From: Pipra filicauda
Lineage: Eukaryota; Chordata; Aves; Passeriformes; Pipridae
NCBI RefSeq assembly: GCF_003945595.2
Contig: NW_024104302.1
Span: forward strand, 1,568,408-1,632,407
Direction of reading: 5' to 3'
Length of the DNA stretch: 64,000 nt
The translations under genes and the position numbers were made by a program. Shown piece by piece: positions 37,801 to 64,000 of the stretch. Numbering within the stretch: position 1 is the first letter of the stretch; the number at the start of each line of letters is the position of its first letter. The notes under the pieces were generated by a model. That model did not search any database and was not told the DNA's origin. It saw nothing but the letters and a program-made list of their open reading frames with translations.

Positions 37801-40800
37801 TACAGCAACAAGCACACCTTCTCACAGCTAAGATCTGCAACATTCCATTAATTTAGCCATATCCAATTTGTTCCTACAGACCAAAAACTCCTTCCTTTGG
37901 GAAGAATTTGATGCCCAATGATACAGAAAATACAAAAACCAAAAAGCAAGCATTCTCAAGTGCTTCTCCAAAAACCACAAACAACAGTTGGGGTCTGTTT
38001 CTTGATTTCACTTCAATAAAGCAGCAGCTCACCTTTGCTATTCACAGAGACCTGCAAAGAAAAATAACAGTGAGTGAGAGCCACAGACATATTTTTGCAA
38101 TTCTCTTAAAATTACCACACTTCCAGAACAAAAGTACTTTCATTTGGAGTTTCCAAAACACCACTCCAAATACAGTTACTCATTTATCCATTCTGCACAC
38201 AGAAGTTACCAATACAAGAAGCTATTTAATGCCTACAGTATTGCCTGATTCTGAACAGGGTTTAGTCAGTTTGACCAGTATTTCAAAGAGAACTTTCACA
38301 GATGCATCTATATATTTATATAAAATACAAGCTAGAAAATAAGGGAAGAATCTTTCCCTGAAAGGTTGCTGGGACCATCTTGACATTTCCCTTAGGGGGA
38401 AAAAAATAACTACAGGGACTCCATCTCTGCAATTTAGTAGAGCTGTAACCTAAGCAGTGGAACATGGGGTTTGCAAAAGGTTCACCGTGTCTAAGAGTTA
38501 CATTTTCCTCTGAACCTCTAGACAAACAGAAAGAACACGAGAGGGTGAGGCTGTGCCAAGCAGGAAGTTACTCAACAAGGACAACTAAAAGTAACCAATT
38601 TGTTTTCTGAGTCAGTAATCTGCTTGGAGATTACAGCAATTGCATAAAGCAAGCAGAGGATTTGAGTACACCAGATCACTGAAGCAAACATATGCTAATG
38701 ACAGGGGACCTACATTTTCCAGAGGAAGGAGTGTAGATTGAAGAGACAGGGCTTTACCATGGCTGCAAACACCAGTAGTTACAACTCTCTTATTCTCATA
38801 AAAAGAAAAATCAAGTTCCTCAACAGAAACATCCCTCCCTCAGAGCACACAGAACCACTGGCTGTTTCAATGGGGTGGGAAAAAGAAAGGCAGCAGTTTC
38901 TAAAAAAGTATTATTTTAAAATATGTATGCTGCATTAAGAGTAAAACCACCAGACTAACAGCTATTTTCTTATTAAAGGGACAAACCACCCCCATCCCCT
39001 GATCTGCATAACAGATGCTCCTGAAGGACCCACTACAAATTACTGTGAGGCAGAAAGGTTCCCAGCAGTCATTTTCTGGTTGACCTGTTGGGAGGGTAGG
39101 GTGGTAGGTATTTTACCTCATCATTGTCCTCATCAATGTATTTGATCTGAATGTTGTCCAGGTCAAATGAAACTTTAACCTGTAATGAAAAAAAACCAAA
39201 CATAAAACCACAATGAGACAGGACTACAGGTGTCCTCAGTTAAACATGATTATTAATTGGGAGTAATATTATAACCCTCCCACCCCTCCCTTCAGTTTCC
39301 CAACTGAAGTAAAGACTGTTTTACAAAATCCATTCCTCTGAAGTTGAATCACTCTCCCCAGTGCCTTTCCTCCAACCATTACTAACTTTCCCTAATGAAA
39401 AGAATAAATTCATTTCTTTCTTGTTGCACCTTCCCTAGTTAATGTTTACTCCAAAACAAATAATAATAACCTTCCCATTCTGAGACGACAAGCTCAGGGT
39501 TAATAAACTCAGTCATAGTAAACACTGCCAAATGTGAAGGCTAAGGCCAACAGTCCCCAAACACTACCTTTTACATTGAAAAGCACCTGGAATGCAGCTC
39601 ACACAGGTGATCAGCCTTTTTTTAGCCTATCAGAATTTGGAGGACAAAGTTGAGCAGCTATTTTGCATTTTACATTAACAGGGCAGAGTGAACAGCACCA
39701 AATGAACCATAAATGAAGGCAGATGTTTCCATATGCTGAGCAAGTCTCCTGGACAGTTTGTAGCAGGTACCTACACAAGCTGTATCTTCCCCAGCAGAAA
39801 CTCTCTGAAAGACTTGACACGTTCTGCCAGCCCAGATCTAACAGAACACCTCAGTTGACAGAGGCTGTTGGGACTTACACAGCACCACTGGAGCACAGGG
39901 ACACAGCCATACACATTCTGCAATGGACATGCTACAGGCAGGCTCTTCCAGCAACATATCCCAAATTTTGGGACTGCAGTGACAGAACAGACTCAGCTTA
40001 TCAAGAAGAAACTGTGGTCTGTACCTACACTGTGTAGTACCACAGACTGTTCCCCTAAAACTCAAACTAGAATGAGAGATCGGGTTATCCCTTAGAAACA
40101 CATTCAATAAAATATTAAAACGTAGGAAAGACAGAGTTTAACTGATACTCTCTTCAAACAGTAATTCACACAGCAGAGAACCCATGGTATTACCCTGGTT
40201 AGGGAAGCATTACTGTAATAGAACACCACACCTTGAACAAACACACCCTCGCTCTCAGACTACCTAAGATTAAGGGCAACACGGTGCTTACACACTAATC
40301 TGCTTCCAGCTTTTGATGCAAGCAGGATTCTGACTAGCTCAGACACTCCTGCAGGGTCTACTTGCCACTAAGTATTTTAAGACTGAACTAGTGCCTCTTC
40401 CAGAGGGCTGAAACACAAGTGAAGATGCTACATTTCAAGCTTTGAACTTGAGTAATTCACAAAGCAAGAGCCTCCTGTACTCTGGAAAATGATAGCTAGA
40501 AGACAAAATAAAATAGTAACAAGACCTCTTAAGGTACAACTTTAAAAGTAAGCTAAAAAACCAGAACAGTTGTTACAGAAGGAATAATAATTTAAAAAAA
40601 AAAATCACATTAGCTTAATAACAGCCAAGGGAGTGCTTACAACACAATTTTAGCCTCAGTCAGGAATTTTCACAAAATAGGCGTAAAAGCAAGCATCCAA
40701 ACAAAAACTTTTGACTATACCAAGAGCATATACAGACCTTCATAAGCAACTGTCTACCCACACATGACCCAGTCAGACACTGTTCTGCCCAAACTGGCAC

Positions 40801-41420
40801 ACACAGAGCTCCTGGAAGCAAGGGGTCAAAAACGTATCAGTGATTCGGTACCCCAGAAAGCACAGACGCATCCTCAGAAAAGCAACAGACACGCGTCACT
40901 TCACCATAACTACTTCAATGAGTAAAAGAATGGCAGATAAGAGGAACAGAGTGTACTTTACAGAGGGGGACGAGGGCAAAACCAACCGTCCGTACCTGTG
41001 GAAATGGGCAAAGAACACAACTAAGGCCACCTGCTCTCACAGGAAAAAAAAAGGACCCATAAGAATCTTTTTCCGAAACAGGTTTTTCAGGTCACTCTAA
41101 GCACACAGCAGGAGTCAAAGGCTAAAAGAAAACCCGAGATTGCAGCAGTACGAACCACCAGTGCTGAGAGCCTGGGAAACGGGGGACAGGGTTTTGAAAG
41201 GCGCAGAAGAAGATGCCGGGCCCCCGGAGAGCCGCTGGCACAGTCAACATCTCACAGAGGCGGCTCGCCGCGGCTGGAACCCCCCCTTCCCCACCTCCCG
41301 CGGCCGGGCCGCGCTCACCATGGCCTCCACATCGGCCCACGTCGTGTGCGCCGGGTCCGACACGATGAAGCTGCGGGTGTCGCCGCGGCAGGAGACGCGG
41401 AGGGTCACCGGGGGCTCCAT
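26521..41420 (-). CDS. NBR1: NBR1 autophagy cargo receptor
   Basis: Selective-autophagy receptor that binds ubiquitinated cargo and ATG8-family proteins and works with p62/SQSTM1. Coding exons on the minus strand: 41319-41420, 39117-39179, 38033-38051, 37627-37649, 37144-37341, 36524-36598, 35312-35514, 34153-34317, 33474-33680, 32687-32846, 32217-32504, 31639-31791, 31110-31185, 30703-30813, 29713-29904, 29462-29596, 28492-28858, 28099-28196, 27843-27921, 27053-27158 and 26521-26697. They sum to 2997 bases in frame, 998 residues (human 966). Order: PB1 start MEPPVTLRVSCRG; ZZ zinc finger from about 213 (CCNCQARIVGVRYQC, then CPAYNICEECE); coiled coil RFLKAEKQRLRAEKKQRK; four-tryptophan FW domain at about 365-480; LC3-interacting motif EDYIIILPE with Tyr at about 766 after an acidic run; amphipathic helix ELVKGALSVAASAYKALF; UBA domain at about 941-998. 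The exon at 32217 uses a GC donor. Exons 38033-38051 and 37627-37649 are micro-exons of 19 and 23 bases. Confidence 0.96.
30180..30492 (+). mobile_element. CR1 LINE fragment, plus orientation, in NBR1 intron
   Basis: A 5'-truncated CR1 with an intact 3' end. The plus strand reads the standard tail: GNGFKLKEGTFRLDIRQKFF in frame, then gccctggcacaggttgcc, aaggtgtccctgcc, gatgatctttaaggtccc and the terminal gtgattctatgg at about 30479-30490. It lies in the NBR1 intron between exons 30703-30813 and 29713-29904, antisense to the gene. CR1 usually makes no target-site duplication, so the left boundary is approximate. Confidence 0.9.
32217..34317 (-). other. NBR1: ZZ second half, coiled-coil and FW-domain exons of NBR1
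   Basis: Exon 34153-34317 completes the ZZ finger (CPAYNICEECEAGTYAHDPN). Exon 33474-33680 is a highly charged coiled coil (KAEKQRLRAEKKQRKAEVRE). Exons 32687-32846 and 32217-32504 encode the FW (NBR1) domain, with Trp in IKHWRMKN, NVEWSSD, LMWGNLT and SHWRLSHKG, the pattern the domain is named for. Confidence 0.92.
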
Positions 41421-42534
41421 CGCGCGCTCCCGCGGGCCCAGGGGCAGCGCCGGCCGCCGGCCCGACCAGCCCAACATGGCGGCCCGAAGGGTGGTCGGCC
41501 CCACTCCCTCCGCGCGGCGCTATTGGCTGTCCCGCCTGTCGCTCATCCTGCTCGCCAACCTGGTTGGCCGGAGGGGCGGGGCCGGGCGCCGTGGAACCAC
41601 AACAATAAACAGAGCCGGGCACGCGCACGCAGCAACAACACTCGCCTGCGCCTGCGCCGCCGCGCCTGCTGCGCGCGCCGCTGAAATCCGACGGCGGGGA
41701 TAAGGCGGAAGCGCCAGACCCAATCAGACGCGTCCGGCTCTGCCCGGCCCCGCCCCCCGCGGCTGAAGGAGCCTATAAGAGGACGCTGCGGAGCCGAGTG
41801 CCCGTCCCCCCGGGCCTGATTGGCTGCGCGCGGAGCGGTGGAAAGGGCGCGAAATGCGGCGCTCGGGGCGGCGCTGAGGGACAGGACCGGGACCGCCACT
41901 ATCACCGTCACCGCCGGGCTGGCACAACTGCACCGGCCCCGCCTGTGCCCCGGCGGCCGTGAAAGCGACCATTAGTGCTCCTCGGGCTGGCGGGCGGGCG
42001 GTCAGAGTGAGTGCAAGGAGCTGGGTGCTGGGACGCTTCGCATCGGCCTGCGGACAGGCCTTACTGCAAAGGCCCCCCCGGCCCGCGAGCTGCCGCCGCG
42101 GTAAGCTCTTATGGTTTCTTTTTGTTTTCAGGTACTTGCGGTGTCTGATTCGGGGTCTCACCTCTGCTGGCTCCTGTAGGTAGGCCCAGGGTCCTTTGCA
42201 TAAGCACGTCTGCCGCGTCCTCTGCATCCTTTTCCACCTAGAACGCCCCCTTTTTCCGCTGTTTTGTGCTCTGCGCCCAGAGTTTCTTCTGAAAGCCGCA
42301 GCAAACCCCTTCCGGTCTCTCCTTTGGCTACAGGACACTTGAGAGGCTTTAACTGTCAGCATTCGGAGTAAGAACTCGTAAACTCTTACTCAAGAAGTAG
42401 TAGCGAGGTATTTGATACCATTCCACAAGTTGGGGAGAGCCACGGGGGAGGAGACGGTCACGGGATGCAGCAGAGCAGAAACAAAGCTGATTATTATTTA
42501 TTTATTTTCTCTAGACTATTATTGGACGGGAAGG
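41421..42534. promoter_or_regulatory. NBR1/BRCA1 head-to-head promoter interval
   Basis: The two start codons diverge and lie 1.1 kb apart. The left 700 bases are CpG-rich. Visible motifs: CCAAT boxes at 41522-41526 (reverse), 41720-41724 and 41819-41823 (reverse); a TATA-like TATAA at 41774-41778; an E2F consensus TTTCGCGCC on the minus strand at 41846-41854; and GC-rich NRF1-like repeats near 41643-41660. A strong donor gtaagc at 42101 and acceptor ctctag at 42509-42514 define a BRCA1 leader intron. A shared bidirectional promoter is inferred; transcription starts are not visible directly. Confidence 0.75.
41880..42100 (+). other. BRCA1: probable BRCA1 non-coding exon 1
   Basis: GC-rich leader ending at CCGCCGCG before donor gtaagc at 42101. 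It would splice to 42515, placing 20 untranslated bases before the ATG at 42535. The 5' limit is a guess from the position of the E2F and CCAAT motifs. Confidence 0.5.
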
Positions 42535-59973
<17,439 letters not shown>

Positions 59974-60150
59974 GGGTTAACAGCAGCTCTTTGGCCATTG
60001 CTCAGAAATCCTGATCAGTGCTGATAGTTTGAAATTATTTTAAGGACTGAGAATTTTTGAGACACGCAGAGACTGTGTGTGTCCACTGTTCTTGTTCAGA
60101 GTAAACTAATAGATTTTTATTAATAATAAAATTGCTTATATAACGTTGCC
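59974..60150 (+). other. BRCA1: BRCA1 3'UTR with poly(A) signal
   Basis: Canonical AATAAA at 60125-60130, about 150 bases after the stop codon. A second AATAAA is at 60966-60971, so a longer 3'UTR of about 1 kb is possible. Confidence 0.65.
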
Positions 60151-63100
60151 ATCTACAGATAGAATTAGCCACTGTTCTTTAAAGATTTATATTAATATAA
60201 AGCACTATTTTGAAATTATAAATGTTAAACAAATTTTAAAAGTTAGAAAATGTAGAATATGATCTCCTCAGAGAAATGGTGATGTGTTATTTGCCACTGC
60301 AGCCAGTTTCTGTTTATATACTTGTGGCCAGTTTGGAGACAGTTAAAAGAGGGATATTGGGCTCAGGGCTTGAATTAAAATGTACTTGCACTCTGGAGTA
60401 ACCCCCCTGTTTTCATTTTGTTTAAATACGAACCCTGAATACCATTTGTGATTACTAATGTTGAAAACATCACAAACAGCTCTCTTGTTGTATATCAAAG
60501 TGCCAGCTCACCCTAACCAGAAACATTCACACATACAGCCCCCAGAAAGCCAGTGACTGAGTCTCAACAGAAACCTCTCCTTAAAACCACGAGCCCATAC
60601 CAGTGTTGTCCATCTGATTTCTGGCAGGTGTCTGTGGAACTGTGAAGAGTTAATGAACAGATGCACTTTAGTAGCCCAGTGACCCATAATAAGCCCAGTA
60701 AGAATCTGCTTCTAATAGTCCCTGTGTGCAAAATGAGGCTGTAAAGAAATTACTTTTTATGGAAGAAAATATGTTGCTTCTTTCTGTTGCCAAGCAATTC
60801 AACTTCATGCCTAATTTTGTACTTTGAGAACAGAAAGAAAACCTGTTCTCATGCAGTGGTTGTTTAAAAAAAAGTGTCTAAGTTCAGAAAAGTGTTTAGT
60901 GCTCAGATGGTGATGTCTTGGAAAGTTACAAAAGTATGTTTGTAAATATTGGAATACTCAAAGGAAATAAAATTATTTTGGCAAGTATTTCACTTAATTG
61001 TTTTGCTTTCTTTATGTGAACCAGTCCCTCAGTCTCTGCACTGAGGCAGGTGTGAAAAAACACCTGAAGTCCAACCTCCTGAAATGGGCAAGGAAATGGA
61101 AACTTACTGGAGGCCAGAAATGTAAATGAGAATTCCAGGGCTGGAAACAAAATTGTAATTCCTACTCACCCTGATAAGTAAATGTGTTATCAAGTGTCTT
61201 GCAGCTGCCAAGTGCAGGTGGTCTGATCAGGCATTGCTGCTGGTGGTGTGTTTGCTCCCCTCACATACATTGCTGTTTTCTTCTGTGTGACAATATTCCA
61301 TACCTGAGGCTGTCCAGCATAGCCTCACCTTCAGAATGATGCTCCTCTTATCTCTGGAGTCCAGGCTGGTGGTTGGTTTTTATAATCTACATTTCAAAGG
61401 GTAGCTGGGGGCAACGACTGGCCAGTTAGATGTGAGGAAAAGGCCAAGCCAAGGCTGTTTTGCTTCTGCCATTGTGAAATTGTCCCCCTGATCTTGATGC
61501 AAAAGTCCTTTCTAGCAGGTAAGGTACTAACTCCAGCTGGATAGTCTATAGGAATGACACCCATGACACTGCCCTTCCTCCTTGGAGGTGACTAGATCTG
61601 TGAAAATCATTCCTACCAAAGTAAGTGAACTTTTGTAGTGATTTCCATCTCGTGTAAGATGTGAATGAAGGTGAAATGACTTGACCAAACACACAGCTAA
61701 AGCAAGGATATGCTTCCAGACAATTAGGCAGTTTAAGGGGAGCTGATGTGACCTCCATATGGAATCCATATGGACTTCTCTGGTTGCACTTCCAGCTTCA
61801 GTAATAAAGCCCCAGCATGTGGAGTTCCATGGCACTGAAATGCCATATTATAGGTGAGGACCAAGCTCCATTTCCTCCCTGTTTGCTTCTGTGCCAGAGC
61901 AGCTTTGTGACATTTCCCAAGGCAGGAAGCCTGAGGTGAATGCAGTTTTCAGGTGTGGCTGCTGTGCCTGTTACCTGAGAGGTGAGGAGGGCAGGATCCC
62001 ACATCATTAATGACCCAGACACCAGCTAAAGAGGCTGCACACAACCTGCCCTCTCAGCAGCAAGTGCTTGTGATCCTGTTCACTGGAGGGAGGGAAGAAA
62101 CAAAGGAGAGGTTGGTGCCTGCTGTAAGTCTGCCTGAGGCTTTGCCAGCAGGTAAGTACCACGTTTATATTTAAAACTGCTTTGTGAGTCAGCAGGTGGT
62201 TTTCTCCATGTGGCTGCATCAGGGTGAACTTGAGGAGTAGTAGCTGTGGTCCAGTTGCAGGAGGAATCTGGTGGACATTAGACAGTGTCTGTTTGCCAGA
62301 GCAACTGCTCCTTCCCTGTGAAAGGAGGCTGGCAAGGGCTGGACTGTGGCATGGGATGGTAGGGACCTGTTCAACAAAGGGATCTTTTCCAACAACTTTA
62401 ATCTGCTGCCTTTTCTGCGGGTGCCTTAAATGGGACATAGTGTTCCTTTTAAATCCTGTGAAATAGTCCATATTTCAGTATCTGACCTACTCATACTGCT
62501 GATGAGCAGCAATGAGTACTTGTACAGCTTTCTGCTGAAGTACTTTATCTTTAAAATCCTCCCTCTGGATCCATACACAGAGTTGTTTCCTTGCAGATCT
62601 GAGGACACTTTCAAGAGAGCAGCTTATTCATGGATGCAATTAGAACTCTTGTGTGACTCATTACTGGAGTTAATGGTAAATCAAAGAAATATTCAGTGTG
62701 TTCCTATAATCGTTGTTGGTGATTTGTAGGATTGTTTTCATCTTGGGTCTGGTGTCTGTTTTATTTTGCTGATGTCATGAATAAAAACCTGGTGCATAAT
62801 CTGTAATAATCCCTCTTGGTAGGAAATGCCCATGAACCCGCCTGGTTCACAGGACAGAGGGTGTGAGCTGAGGCCAAGCAGCAAAGCTGCCTCCCAGCTG
62901 CTTATAAGCCTCAACTTAGACTTGAAGAGCATCAATTCTTGTTTGCTTGTTTCTTTGGTGCAAAGAGCACTTTTGCAAAGCAGGTCCTTGTTCTGCTGTG
63001 AAGCAAAGACATTCCAAGCCTGTCAGGCTCTGAGCCTTTAGTGTTGAGAATGCTGGAATGATTGTATTTGGTAGGCAACAGGTACTTCACAGGTATGAGT

Positions 63101-64000
63101 GAGGGCATGTTCTGCAGTCTCTGTCTTATTCATGTATCCAGTGCTGCTGTAACATCTTATTTGAAAAAAAAAAAAAAAAAAAGAAGCTTTCAGGAGGTGA
63201 TTTACTGTAAAGTTCAGATTTTCAGCAGAACATAAAGCCTCTCCCTTCCTCCTTGCCCACTGCCATCCCTGCTCAATCCCTGCAGCACTCAGCCCTTGGG
63301 GAGGTCGAAGGCCTGAGTGTCATCTGGCTTGACATGGGCTTTGGATGTCAAGGTGACATGCCCTAACCCAGCTGCAGAGGAACAATTCCAGTACTGAAGT
63401 TGCTGTTGGAAGTCAAAAGGTTGCAGGAGAAACAGTTGACAGAATTTTTTGTTCTTTCTTTATGAGCTGCAAGTCTGGCCATTGCAAGCTTTGGTCTTAT
63501 TGGATTTTGAGCCTCTCCTGAAGCTGGCAGAGCTGCTGCCAAGATCCTTTTCAAGCATTTACCAGGCAAGATTTGACAAAGGGCAGACTGATCCAAAGGG
63601 AATGCAGTGAATCAGCACAGCTATTTATGCTCCTGGAGGGATGCTGGGTCAGCCATTTCCCACGAGCTTTTAATTCCTTTGTACATTTTCCCCTATTCAT
63701 AAGAACCTCTCCAGAAACTTTTCCTAGGAGGTATGTGGAGGCTTCCTTTCCCTCTCTGCTTACACTCTCAGGTGTTTCTCATTCCTGGCTTGGAAGACTT
63801 TTTGATTCACTGAGGCTCTATTTCTGCTTAAGAAATCTCTTGCAGAAAAATCATCAGGACTGAAACACCTCAAACCAGTTCAGGATTAGACAAACAGATC
63901 AAAAGTTTATACTCTAGAGGAAGAAAAGTTGGTGCCCAGAGCCTCACAATGAATCAAGTACTGATGGACTGTCACTGGAACAGAGTGTGGGTGGGGGAAA
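60151..64000. other. downstream region, no gene recognised
   Basis: Nearly 4 kb beyond BRCA1. In mammals the convergent neighbour is RND2; I looked for its Rho-type GTPase sequence on the minus strand and found none. ORFs are short and resemble no family I know. A run of 18 A lies at about 63165-63182. The first part may be an extended BRCA1 3'UTR, up to about 60.99 kb. Confidence 0.5.

Noticed and set aside
41122..42362. Several long GC-rich ORFs on both strands around the NBR1/BRCA1 promoter
   Set aside because: They have Ala/Arg/Gly/Pro-rich composition expected from CpG-island DNA and match no family. Only the NBR1 first exon (41319-41420) is supported.
60151..64000. Search for RND2 or another convergent neighbour of BRCA1
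   Set aside because: No GTPase motifs or C-terminal CAAX-type sequence were found on the minus strand, so no gene is called.

Overview
The window is vertebrate nuclear DNA, almost certainly from a bird. Genes are split into many short exons with GT-AG introns that are small for a vertebrate, as on avian microchromosomes. CpG-rich promoters are present, and the only interspersed repeats I recognise are two CR1 LINE fragments, the dominant avian retrotransposon. I cannot name the species. All protein comparisons are from memory of the human orthologues, not from a search.

Four genes fill the window in the order ETV4(+), DHX8(-), NBR1(-), BRCA1(+). Positions 1-6289 hold the last eight coding exons of ETV4, an ETS transcription factor; its 5' exons lie outside the window. 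Its 3'UTR probably runs to about 7.9 kb. A gene-poor gap with a CR1 copy (about 9.05-9.44 kb) separates it from the convergent DHX8 gene. DHX8 occupies 10590-23902 with 23 coding exons, reconstructed in frame to 1192 residues, and encodes a spliceosomal DEAH helicase. NBR1 occupies 26521-41420 with 21 coding exons and 998 residues, and encodes a selective-autophagy receptor; a second CR1 lies in one of its introns. BRCA1 occupies 42535-59973 with 21 coding exons and 1811 residues. It is head-to-head with NBR1 across a CpG-rich interval of about 1.1 kb between start codons. From about 60.15 kb to the end I recognise no gene.

The four genes are not a pathway. Their linkage is conserved synteny (human 17q21.31 has the same relative order and orientation, with extra genes between NBR1 and DHX8). 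The functional coupling visible in the sequence is the shared NBR1/BRCA1 promoter interval.

I found no undescribed biological system. The observations worth following are at the level of gene expression and structure: a 36-copy 15-bp minisatellite between BRCA1 exons encoding the BRCT repeats; an open read-through tail after the giant BRCA1 exon, resembling human BRCA1-IRIS; tandem NAG acceptors at the same BRCA1 exons that have them in human; a GC-AG intron and a frame-breaking micro-exon candidate in NBR1; and compact promoter motifs at DHX8 and NBR1/BRCA1.
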